From NCBI GenBank assembly GCA_003281405.1, contig QCCD01000002.1, forward strand, positions 62,001 through 126,000: DNA of 64,000 nt, read 5' to 3'. Source of the stretch: Prochlorococcus sp. AG-347-K16. GTDB taxonomy: Bacteria > Cyanobacteriota > Cyanobacteriia > PCC-6307 > Cyanobiaceae. Position numbers and translations under genes: made by a program. The notes under the pieces are model-generated. The model was not told the DNA's origin and ran no database searches. It saw only the letters and a list, made by a program, of their open reading frames with translations. Positions 56,769-64,000 of the stretch are shown one piece after another; positions within the stretch are counted from its first letter, which is position 1; each line of letters opens with the position of its first letter.

Positions 56769-58088
56769 ATGTTTGTCAACAAAAGTAGAAATCCTAGCGC
56801 TTCTGAAATCCTTTCCCAATTATTTTTGAATAAAGAGCTAAGGACTAGAGTTTTAACAACTTTAGGTCTTCTCCTTTTAGTAAGACTCGGTATCTATATC
56901 CCCATGCCTGGTATTGATAGGGTGGCTTTTAAAAGTTTTATAGATCAAGGGGGCCAATTAATAGGTTTTTTAGATATTTTTACTGGAGGAGGAATTTCAA
57001 CCTTAGGAATATTCGCATTAGGCATACTTCCTTTTATCAATGCATCAATTATTATTCAGCTTCTCACAGCTTCATTACCTGTGCTTGAAGATTTACAAAA
57101 AAATGAAGGAGAAGCGGGAAGAAGAAAAATTGCTCAAATAACTAGATACGTTTCATTAGGATGGGGGTTTTTGCAAAGTATAATTTTTTCCTTAATCCTC
57201 AGACAATATGCTATAGAAGGGATAAGTGAAACTACATTTGTCTTACAAACCTCCATTGCCTTGGTTACTGGTTCAATGTTAGTAATGTGGTTTAGTGAAA
57301 TTATTACGGAGAAAGGAATAGGTCAAGGCGCTTCACTGGTAATTTTCTTGAATATTGTTTCGACATTACCTAAGGCTCTAAGTTCAACTATTGAAAAAGC
57401 TCAAACTGGCGATAGAGGAGATGTTTTAGGCATAGCTGTTTTACTGGGAGTATTTTTACTGACAATTGTTGGGATAATTTTTGTTCAAGAGGGAGCAAGG
57501 CGCATTCCTATTGTTAGTGCAAAAAGGCAAATAGGAAATTCAACACTTCTTCCTACAAGGCAAAGTTATTTACCTTTGAAATTAAATGCAGGAGGAGTAA
57601 TGCCTATTATATTTGCATCTGCTTTAATCTTTTTACCTATAACAATTGCGAATGTTACGGGAAATCCAGTTTTAATAAAGTTAGCGAGTAGTTTAAATCC
57701 CGGATCTTCTAATCCATGGCCATATGCTCTTACATTCTTCGCTTTGATTTTGGGGTTCTCTTATTTTTATGCATCTCTTACCATCAATCCAGTGGATGTA
57801 GCTTCGAATTTAAAGAAAGGAGGAGTAGCGATACCTGGAGTTAGACCAGGAACTAATACAGCAAACTACCTATCAGGTATACAAAATAGGTTGACATTAT
57901 TGGGAGGATTATTTCTGGGTTCAGTAGCCATAATTCCAGCTGCAGTAGAAAGAGCTACAAATGTTCAGACCTTTCAAGGTTTAGGAGCAACTTCATTACT
58001 TATTCTTGTGGGTGTTGCTATAGATACTGCTAAGCAAATCCAAACTTATGTTATTTCACAAAGGTATGAAGGACTAATTAACAATTAA
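56769..58088 (+). CDS. secY: Protein translocase channel SecY
   Basis: The 439-residue membrane protein has about 10 helices. [24 protein letters not shown]-type sequence near the start, [18 protein letters not shown], the cytoplasmic loop [19 protein letters not shown] and [20 protein letters not shown] are diagnostic. It forms the export channel in plasma and thylakoid membranes. Its TAA shares one base with the adk ATG. Confidence 0.97.
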   Translation: MFVNKSRNPSASEILSQLFLNKELRTRVLTTLGLLLLVRLGIYIPMPGIDRVAFKSFIDQGGQLIGFLDIFTGGGISTLGIFALGILPFINASIIIQLLTASLPVLEDLQKNEGEAGRRKIAQITRYVSLGWGFLQSIIFSLILRQYAIEGISETTFVLQTSIALVTGSMLVMWFSEIITEKGIGQGASLVIFLNIVSTLPKALSSTIEKAQTGDRGDVLGIAVLLGVFLLTIVGIIFVQEGARRIPIVSAKRQIGNSTLLPTRQSYLPLKLNAGGVMPIIFASALIFLPITIANVTGNPVLIKLASSLNPGSSNPWPYALTFFALILGFSYFYASLTINPVDVASNLKKGGVAIPGVRPGTNTANYLSGIQNRLTLLGGLFLGSVAIIPAAVERATNVQTFQGLGATSLLILVGVAIDTAKQIQTYVISQRYEGLINN

Positions 58089-58636
58089 TGAAGAAACATT
58101 TACTATTTTTAGGAGCTCCTGGAGCAGGGAAAGGAACTCAAGCCGAATTGCTAAGTCAAACTAATTCCTACTTACACCTTTCTACTGGTGAATTATTAAG
58201 AAAAGAAATCGAAATGAATACTACCCTTGGTATCCAGGTAAAAGATATTATGAATAGAGGGGAACTTGTTAGTGACGAACTTGTATTAAAGATAGTAAGA
58301 CATAATTTAGTAAAGGATAATAAAGGTTGGATTCTAGATGGTTACCCAAGAAATTTATCTCAAGCGAATTCATTGAATGAAGTCCTAAATGAAATAAATC
58401 AACCTTTAGAAGTGGTTTTTTATTTAGATATTCCAGAAGAAGTGCTAATTAAGCGTTTGCTTTTAAGAGGGAGAAAAGATGATACAGAAGAGACAATTAG
58501 AACAAGAGTTGATATTTATAAAAAAACTACAGAACCATTAATTCAATATTTTAAAGATCTCTCATTGTTAGAATATATTGATGCTGATAGAGATTTAAAA
58601 ACCATTTCCTCTGATATCAAGCAAAAAATGGCTTGA
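58088..58636 (+). CDS. adk: Adenylate kinase
   Basis: The 182-residue short-form kinase has the P-loop [41 protein letters not shown] and [21 protein letters not shown]. It lacks the long zinc-type lid. It balances AMP, ADP and ATP. It is coupled to secY by a one-base overlap. Confidence 0.97.
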   Translation: MKKHLLFLGAPGAGKGTQAELLSQTNSYLHLSTGELLRKEIEMNTTLGIQVKDIMNRGELVSDELVLKIVRHNLVKDNKGWILDGYPRNLSQANSLNEVLNEINQPLEVVFYLDIPEEVLIKRLLLRGRKDDTEETIRTRVDIYKKTTEPLIQYFKDLSLLEYIDADRDLKTISSDIKQKMA

Positions 58637-58681
58637 TGATGATGTAGAATATAGTATTAACGTTTTATTTGTTAAACCCCT

Positions 58682-58798
58682 ATGAAGGTCAGATCTTCAG
58701 TCAAAAAAATTAGTCCTGACGATCAGATCGTGAGGAGAAGAGGTAAAATCTATGTTATTAACAAGAAAAGACCTCGCAATAAACAGCGTCAGGGTTAA
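58682..58798 (+). CDS. rpmJ: Ribosomal protein L36, zinc-ligand-free form
   Basis: This 38-residue frame begins [20 protein letters not shown] and ends [11 protein letters not shown], which is L36. The usual form has three Cys and one His that bind zinc. Here those positions are Ser, Asp, Asn and Lys-type residues, so this is the C-minus form. It lies between adk and rpsM, its usual place. Confidence 0.93.
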   Translation: MKVRSSVKKISPDDQIVRRRGKIYVINKKRPRNKQRQG

Positions 58799-58839
58799 AT
58801 TTCAACCCTTAAATTCAAACTTTTACTTATTCAAAACAC

Positions 58840-59205
58840 GTGGCCAGGATTGCAGGAATTGACATACCTCGCGAAAAGCGAGTTGAAATTGCACTAACAT
58901 ACGTCTATGGGATTGGTCTAACGAGATCAAAGCTAATTCTTGCTAATACGGGTGTAAACCCGGATACTCGTGTCAAAGACCTTTCAGATTCTGATGTGCA
59001 AAAACTTAGAGGTGCCACAGAAGAATTCACTTTAGAAGGGGATTTGAGAAGAAAGGAGGGAATGGCTTTAAAGCGTCTACAAGATATAGGGTGTGTAAGA
59101 GGAAGAAGACATAGAATGAGTCTTCCAGTAAGAGGTCAAAGAACTAGAACAAATGCCAGAACGAGACGGGGTTCTAGGAAAACAGTTGCTGGAAGGAAAA
59201 AATAA
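58840..59205 (+). CDS. rpsM: Ribosomal protein S13
   Basis: The 121-residue S13 ([23 protein letters not shown] split, [32 protein letters not shown] split) contacts tRNAs and subunit bridges in the 30S head. The start is GTG at 58840, the only start codon matching the family N-terminus. Confidence 0.97.
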   Translation: MARIAGIDIPREKRVEIALTYVYGIGLTRSKLILANTGVNPDTRVKDLSDSDVQKLRGATEEFTLEGDLRRKEGMALKRLQDIGCVRGRRHRMSLPVRGQRTRTNARTRRGSRKTVAGRKK

Positions 59206-59249
59206 TTAACTAAATCTATCTAAAAATTGAAGTATTAAATTAAAACATC

Positions 59250-59642
59250 ATGGCAGCTACAGCAAAAAAAACAGGTTCAAAGAAATCTAAACGTAATGTA
59301 CCTAATGGTGTGGTACATATCCAAAGCACATTTAATAATACTATCGTCTCAATTTCTGACACCTCTGGACATGTAATATCTTGGTCTTCTGCAGGCGCTA
59401 GTGGATTTAAAGGCGCTCGAAAAGGTACACCATTTGCTGCTCAAACAGCTGCTGAAGCTGCAGCTAGAAGAGCACTTGATCAAGGTATGAGGCAAATAGA
59501 AGTACTTGTTAGAGGGCCTGGCGCAGGTAGGGAAACGGCCATAAGAGCTTTACAAGTGGCCGGATTAGAAATAACTCTAATAAGAGATGTAACTCCATTA
59601 CCTCATAATGGATGTAGAAGACCTAAACGAAGACGCGTTTAG
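59250..59642 (+). CDS. rpsK: Ribosomal protein S11
   Basis: The 130-residue S11 shows [41 protein letters not shown] and a C-terminal [18 protein letters not shown]. It lines the mRNA exit channel. The gene after it is rpoA; rpsD, between them in E. coli, is absent, as is usual in cyanobacteria. Confidence 0.97.
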   Translation: MAATAKKTGSKKSKRNVPNGVVHIQSTFNNTIVSISDTSGHVISWSSAGASGFKGARKGTPFAAQTAAEAAARRALDQGMRQIEVLVRGPGAGRETAIRALQVAGLEITLIRDVTPLPHNGCRRPKRRRV

Positions 59643-59698
59643 GTCTTAACCATTCTCAACCCCCCCCCAAAAAAAAATTCTTAACCTCATTATTTTCC

Positions 59699-60637
59699 GT
59701 GTTGCAATACCAGATTGACAGAATCGACCATCAAATAGCAGATGATCGCTCCCAAACAGGAACTTTTTTAATTGGCCCTCTAGAAAGGGGGCAAGCCACA
59801 ACTTTGGGTAATTCTCTTAGAAGAGTCCTTATGGGAGGACTTGAAGGGAGTGCAGTTACTGCAGTAAGAATAGCAGGAATTAATCATGAATATGCCACTA
59901 TTCCAGGAGTTAGAGAAGACGTTTTAGATATTCTTCTTAATTGCAAGCAACTATCAATAAATAGCTCTAATCCAGAGCTTGAAATCGGCAGGTTAGTAGC
60001 TAGTGGTCCAATGGAGGTGAAGGCGAATGACATTCAATTCTCCTCTCAAGTTGAAATTGTTGATGGCGAAAAACCGATCGCAACTATTCAGGAAGGTCAT
60101 AATTTAGAGTTGGAAATCCATGTTGAAAGAGGTGTTGGATATAGGCCTGTCGATAGAAAGAGTGAAGAAACAACTGCAATTGACTTACTTCAAATAGATG
60201 CTGTATTTATGCCAGTGAAGAGAGTTAATTTTACGATTGATGAGACTGCCGTAGCCGAAGGCGGAACAGGAAGAGAAAGATTAAAAATGGAAGTAGTAAC
60301 AGATGGCTCAACAAGTCCTGACGATGCTATTGCAGAAGCAGCAAATCAGTTAATAGAACTCTTTCAACCTCTTGCTACTGTCACAATGGTTGAGGAAATT
60401 CCCGAAGAACCCGAACCATCTCCTGAAGCTCAAATTCCCCTTGAGGAACTAAACTTGTCCGTTAGAGCATATAATTGTTTAAAAAGGGCGCAAGTTAACT
60501 CAGTTTCGGATTTGATGGGCTTCAGCTATGAAGATCTTCTTGAAATTAAGAACTTTGGCTCTAAATCTGCAGATGAAGTTATTGAAGCTCTCGAGCGCAT
60601 AGGCATTTCTATCCCACAAAGTAGAACATCTGTTTAA
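59699..60637 (+). CDS. rpoA: RNA polymerase alpha subunit
   Basis: The 312-residue alpha subunit has its N-terminal assembly domain ([22 protein letters not shown] split, [19 protein letters not shown] split). It also has the C-terminal domain with helix-hairpin-helix ([22 protein letters not shown] split, [19 protein letters not shown]) that binds UP elements and activators. The start is GTG at 59699, followed by a TTG codon. An unusual C9A9 run lies 23-40 bases before the start. Confidence 0.96.
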   Translation: MLQYQIDRIDHQIADDRSQTGTFLIGPLERGQATTLGNSLRRVLMGGLEGSAVTAVRIAGINHEYATIPGVREDVLDILLNCKQLSINSSNPELEIGRLVASGPMEVKANDIQFSSQVEIVDGEKPIATIQEGHNLELEIHVERGVGYRPVDRKSEETTAIDLLQIDAVFMPVKRVNFTIDETAVAEGGTGRERLKMEVVTDGSTSPDDAIAEAANQLIELFQPLATVTMVEEIPEEPEPSPEAQIPLEELNLSVRAYNCLKRAQVNSVSDLMGFSYEDLLEIKNFGSKSADEVIEALERIGISIPQSRTSV

Positions 60638-60651
60638 CAATTTTTAAGATT

Positions 60652-61002
60652 ATGAGACACCAACTTAGAATTCCATTATTAAGTAAACCTGCTGACCAGA
60701 GGAAAGCACTTCTGAGAGGTTTAACTACACAATTAATTAGGGAAGGTAGGGTAACGACAACAAAAGCTAGGGCAAAAGCTTTAAGAAATGAAGCTGAAAG
60801 AATGATTTCCCTTGCCAAAGACGGAAGTTTGGCTTCTAGGAGAAGGGCTATTGGATATATTTATGATAAAAAGTTAGTTCATTCATTATTTGAAAAAGCA
60901 AAGGAAAGATATGGGGACAGAAATGGCGGTTATACACGCATAGTCAGAACTGTATCAAGAAAAGGTGATAACGCCCAGATGGCCATAATCGAGCTTGTTT
61001 AA
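60652..61002 (+). CDS. rplQ: Ribosomal protein L17
   Basis: The 116-residue L17 begins [21 protein letters not shown] and has [20 protein letters not shown] and [19 protein letters not shown]. It follows rpoA by 14 bases, the usual order. Confidence 0.97.
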   Translation: MRHQLRIPLLSKPADQRKALLRGLTTQLIREGRVTTTKARAKALRNEAERMISLAKDGSLASRRRAIGYIYDKKLVHSLFEKAKERYGDRNGGYTRIVRTVSRKGDNAQMAIIELV

Positions 61003-61039
61003 GTTAGATAATAAAAGGGCTTTTACTAAAAAATAACTT

Positions 61040-61846
61040 TTGAAAAGGGTAGCTTTATTAGTCCAATATGATGGATCTCATTATTCAGGTTGGCAAAAAC
61101 AAAAAAATGTAACTACAGTCCAAGAAATTCTAGACAAAGCTCTCTTAAAGATTACAAATCATACAGTAAAGACTTTTGCAGCAGGTAGGACTGATGCAGG
61201 GGTTCATGCATCAGGGCAAGTAGTACATTTTGATATTGATTGTGTAATACCAGGTAATAGTTATTCTGATGTTTTAAATGGTCTTCTACCCTCAACAATT
61301 AGGATTTTGGAATCAGTTGAGGTTAAAGATAGTTGGCATGCATGCTATTCAGCACTATATAGACATTATAGATATGTCATTAATAACAGTAAATTTCCTA
61401 ACTTGTTTATCAATAATTGGTCATGGCATAGATATCAAAAATCATTGGATGAAGTTTTAATGTTTAATGCATGTAGGACAATGGAAGGAGAACACGATTT
61501 TTTTGCTTTTCAGAAAAGTGGAAGTAAAAGAATAAACTCTATTACAAAAATAAAAAATATAGATATTAAAAGAGTAGAAGATTTAATTTTAATTGATATT
61601 AAAGCTACTGGTTTTCTGTATGGAATGGTCCGTTTAATTGTTGGTCAACTGGTTTTAGTTGGAGAAAAAAAAATATCCCCAGAAATTTTTACAGATAGAT
61701 GGGTTAATAAAAAGAAAAAAGATGTTAAAGAATCTGCTCCAGCTAAGGGGTTATGTTTTGTAAATGCTGTTTATGAAGAAAATGTTTTTAAAAAGATTAA
61801 TCACAATGATTTTTTTCCTGTATTTTTAATAAAGGGTTTTTCTTAA
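61040..61846 (+). CDS. truA: tRNA pseudouridine synthase A
   Basis: The 268-residue enzyme makes pseudouridine at tRNA positions 38-40. The catalytic Asp is in FAAGRTDAGVHASGQVVHF (about residue 52). YDGSHYSGWQKQ and FLYGMVRLIVGQLV are further signatures. The start is TTG at 61040, matching the family N-terminus KRVALLVQYDG. Confidence 0.94.
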   Translation: MKRVALLVQYDGSHYSGWQKQKNVTTVQEILDKALLKITNHTVKTFAAGRTDAGVHASGQVVHFDIDCVIPGNSYSDVLNGLLPSTIRILESVEVKDSWHACYSALYRHYRYVINNSKFPNLFINNWSWHRYQKSLDEVLMFNACRTMEGEHDFFAFQKSGSKRINSITKIKNIDIKRVEDLILIDIKATGFLYGMVRLIVGQLVLVGEKKISPEIFTDRWVNKKKKDVKESAPAKGLCFVNAVYEENVFKKINHNDFFPVFLIKGFS

Positions 61847-61892
61847 GTAAAGTTTAATTAAGCAAATTTTTTGTGTAAATCATTCAAAACTG

Positions 61893-61922
61893 TTGTTTAA
61901 TATTCCTCCAATAAGGTAGAAT
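61893..61922 (+). promoter_or_regulatory. Probable promoter of the rplM-rpsI-rpmE-prfA group
   Basis: TTGTTT (61893-61898) and TAGAAT (61917-61922) are spaced by 18 bases, 40 bases before the rplM ATG, in the 115-base gap after truA. This is a motif-based prediction. Confidence 0.4.
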
Positions 61923-61961
61923 TTAATATCAACTTTAAATTTATTTGCATAAATTTGGTAA

Positions 61962-62393
61962 ATGAATAAAACAATTACTCCATCTTTAGAAACCATTGAA
62001 AGAAATTGGTTTTTAGTGGACGCAAAAGATAAGACACTTGGGAGACTTGCTACAGAAATCGCAACTGTTTTAAGAGGTAAAAATAAACCAACATTTACAC
62101 CTCATTTAGATACTGGAGATTTCGTCATTGTAGTTAATGCTGAAAAAGTTGAGGTAACGGGTAAAAAAGCATCACAAAAGTTGTATAGAAGACATTCTGG
62201 AAGACCTGGAGGAATGAAAATTGAGAAATTTGAGTCTCTACAAGAAAGAATTCCTGAAAGAATCATCGAGCAAGCTGTTAAGGGCATGCTTCCTCATAAT
62301 TCTTTAGGAAGACAGCAATTTAAAAAACTAAAAGTTTATAAAGGTGCTGATCATCCTCATGCTGCTCAGAATCCTGTATTATTAAATAGTTAA
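61962..62393 (+). CDS. rplM: Ribosomal protein L13
   Basis: The 143-residue L13 has [27 protein letters not shown] (split), [20 protein letters not shown] and [22 protein letters not shown] (split). It is an early 50S assembly protein, 9 bases before rpsI. Confidence 0.97.
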   Translation: MNKTITPSLETIERNWFLVDAKDKTLGRLATEIATVLRGKNKPTFTPHLDTGDFVIVVNAEKVEVTGKKASQKLYRRHSGRPGGMKIEKFESLQERIPERIIEQAVKGMLPHNSLGRQQFKKLKVYKGADHPHAAQNPVLLNS

Positions 62394-62402
62394 TTTATCA
62401 AA

Positions 62403-62813
62403 ATGAATAGTCAAATAAAAAACAAAGCTGTGTATTGGGGAACTGGAAGAAGAAAAACTTCAGTAGCTAGAGTTCGCTTGATTCCAGGAAATGGACTAAT
62501 AAAAATTAATGGTCGTGCTGGTGATGATTATTTAAACTTTAATCCCCTACACTTAAATTCAATAAAAGCACCTTTGCAAACGTTAGGCCTTGAAAATTCT
62601 TATGATATTTTAGTAAATGTTTTTGGTGGTGGATTGACTGGCCAAGCAGACGCTATAAAGCAAGGAGCAGCTCGAGCACTTTGCGAATTATCCCCTGACA
62701 ATAGGAAACCGCTCAAAACGGAAGGCCATCTCAGTAGAGATCCAAGAGCTAAGGAAAGAAGAAAATATGGTCTTAAAAAAGCAAGAAAAGCTCCTCAATT
62801 CTCTAAACGTTAA
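62403..62813 (+). CDS. rpsI: Ribosomal protein S9
   Basis: The 136-residue S9 ([21 protein letters not shown] split, [21 protein letters not shown] split, [24 protein letters not shown] split) has the conserved C-terminal Ser-Lys-Arg tail that touches the P-site tRNA anticodon. Confidence 0.97.
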   Translation: MNSQIKNKAVYWGTGRRKTSVARVRLIPGNGLIKINGRAGDDYLNFNPLHLNSIKAPLQTLGLENSYDILVNVFGGGLTGQADAIKQGAARALCELSPDNRKPLKTEGHLSRDPRAKERRKYGLKKARKAPQFSKR

Positions 62814-62826
62814 AGGAATTTAAATT

Positions 62827-63087
62827 ATGCCAAAATCAGAAATTCACCCAAAATGGTATCCAGATGCAAAAGTTATTTGTAATGGAGAAGTTGTAATGAC
62901 TACTGGCTCCACGCAGCCTGAACTACATGTTGATGTTTGGAGTGGAAATCATCCTTTTTTTACTGGAACTCAAAAGATTCTTGATACAGAAGGTAGGGTT
63001 GATAGGTTTATGAAAAAATATGGAATGGGTTCAGCTAATTCAGCTACATCAAAAGATCAAAAAGAAGAAAAAGATTCTAAAAAATAG
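62827..63087 (+). CDS. rpmE: Ribosomal protein L31
   Basis: The 86-residue L31 begins MPKSEIHPKWYPDAKVICNG and has VDVWSGNHPFFTGTQKILDTEGRVDRF (split). Only one Cys is near the N-terminus, so this is the form without the zinc CxxC pair. The C-terminus is Lys/Glu-rich. Confidence 0.96.
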   Translation: MPKSEIHPKWYPDAKVICNGEVVMTTGSTQPELHVDVWSGNHPFFTGTQKILDTEGRVDRFMKKYGMGSANSATSKDQKEEKDSKK

Positions 63088-63114
63088 AATTTTCAAAATT
63101 AAGCATAATTTCAA

Positions 63115-64000
63115 TTGGAATACTCAACATTAATTGCAAGGTTGAAAACTGCTTCAGATAGTTTTGAGAATTTGGAAGTACAACTTGCAGATCCTGATAT
63201 AGCTAATGATCCAAAAAAATTAGAGTCCATAGCAAGAGAAAGGTCAAAATTGGAACCTTTGGTGATTGATTTTAATAAGTTGCTTGATACTGATAAAGAA
63301 ATCGAAGATTCAAAAAATCTATTAAAAGAGAATAGAAATGATAAAGAAATGGAATCTTTGATAAATGAGGAGTTAATAATTCTTGAGGAATCTAAGAGTG
63401 AACTGATTCAAAAAACCACAATCGCCTTATTGCCAAAAGACCCTAGAGATGAAAGAAGTGTAATGTTAGAAATCCGAGCTGGTGCTGGAGGTAACGAGGC
63501 TTGTATCTGGGCGGGTGATTTAGCAAGAATGTATGAAAGATATGGACAAAAAATTGGATGGTCTGTAAAACCTGTTAGTGCTTCCGAGTCAGATATGGGT
63601 GGATTTAAGGAGTTAGTTATCTCTGTTAAGGGAGATTCTGTATATAGTCAACTTAAATTTGAGGCTGGTGTACATAGAGTACAAAGAGTTCCAGCTACTG
63701 AATCTCAAGGTAGAGTTCACACCTCTACTGCTACAGTTGCCGTTATGCCTGAGGCTGATCCTGTTGAGGTTAAAATTGATCCAACAGATCTAGAGGTTGG
63801 AACAGCAAGATCAGGAGGTGCAGGAGGACAAAATGTTAATAAGGTTGAGACAGCTATTGATCTTCTCCACAAGCCTACAGGAATAAGAGTTTTTTGTACT
63901 CAAGAGAGATCGCAATTGCAAAATCGCGAACGAGCAATGGAAATTTTAAGAGCTAAATTGTATGAAATTCAATTAAAAGAAGCCAATGCAAAAGAGAGAT
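63115..64000 (+). CDS. prfA: Peptide chain release factor 1, cut by the window end
   Basis: The open frame from TTG 63115 ([20 protein letters not shown]) runs off the window after about 295 codons. It contains [20 protein letters not shown], the stop-codon-reading PAT motif in [18 protein letters not shown] and the catalytic GGQ at residues 237-239 ([15 protein letters not shown]). The PAT-type motif marks RF1, which reads UAA and UAG, rather than RF2. About 70 C-terminal residues are missing. Confidence 0.95.
   Translation, partial: MEYSTLIARLKTASDSFENLEVQLADPDIANDPKKLESIARERSKLEPLVIDFNKLLDTDKEIEDSKNLLKENRNDKEMESLINEELIILEESKSELIQKTTIALLPKDPRDERSVMLEIRAGAGGNEACIWAGDLARMYERYGQKIGWSVKPVSASESDMGGFKELVISVKGDSVYSQLKFEAGVHRVQRVPATESQGRVHTSTATVAVMPEADPVEVKIDPTDLEVGTARSGGAGGQNVNKVETAIDLLHKPTGIRVFCTQERSQLQNRERAMEILRAKLYEIQLKEANAKER

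Overview
The window is AT-rich, gene-dense and has very short intergenic gaps. It looks like core chromosome from a high-light-adapted marine Prochlorococcus. This is an inference from the gene set, not a database match. The supporting genes are photosystem I psaD, NDH-1 subunits ndhN and ndhS, a CAAD/CURT1-type thylakoid protein, ldpA, ho1-pebA-pebB, a cyanobacterial-type gshA, a panC-cmk fusion, a cyanobacterial SOS box at recA, and an S10/spc/alpha ribosomal cluster that lacks rpsJ and rpsD. I see no insertion sequence, prophage, CRISPR array, toxin-antitoxin pair or defence island.

Layout. Positions 0-2.1 kb hold RNA-processing genes (rimM, rnc, rnpB) with ndhS and tRNA-Arg(CCU). Positions 2.1-11.6 kb hold carbon metabolism and transport: two unknown proteins, glgP, a CPA2 cation/H+ antiporter, an alpha/beta hydrolase, a hexose-phosphate epimerase-like protein, a DUF1537 sugar-acid kinase and icd. 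Positions 11.8-18.6 kb hold ho1-pebA-pebB, a small phosphatase, panC-cmk, purM and two conserved unknowns. Positions 18.8-29.9 kb hold tRNA-Cys, an LpxB-related glycosyltransferase, an RNase D-like exonuclease, a CCB2/CCB4-like protein, hemF, an Mrp ATPase, rodA/ftsW, an odd sensor kinase, psaD, trpE and gshA. Positions 30-48 kb hold ppc, tRNA-Arg(CCG), a recF whose 5' end is frameshifted, speD, a LarE-like protein, a doubled CobA-type protein, a MoeB/rhodanese protein, CAAD, a fructosamine kinase, a carotenoid desaturase, tyrA, a degenerate DinG-like protein, recA, a HAD hydrolase, tRNA-Gln, ldpA and ndhN. Positions 48-64 kb are the long same-strand ribosomal run rplC to rpmE with secY, adk, rpoA and truA, ending in a prfA cut by the window edge.

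How the genes fit together. glgP, ppc and icd handle glycogen release, anaplerosis and 2-oxoglutarate supply. ho1, pebA and pebB make phycoerythrobilin from haem, and hemF feeds the tetrapyrrole pathway. ndhS, ndhN and psaD belong to electron transport around photosystem I. recA and recF are recombination and repair genes, with recA under a probable LexA operator. Many neighbours are translationally coupled (ATGA, TAATG or TGATG overlaps).

No wholly new multi-gene system is evident. The best second-look items are the recF frameshift at an A8T7 tract, an orphan plus-strand terminator in front of the antiporter, structured leaders at icd, the ribosomal operon and CAAD, and several core-family proteins that have lost catalytic or metal-binding motifs (DinG-like, sensor kinase, MoeB-like, L36).
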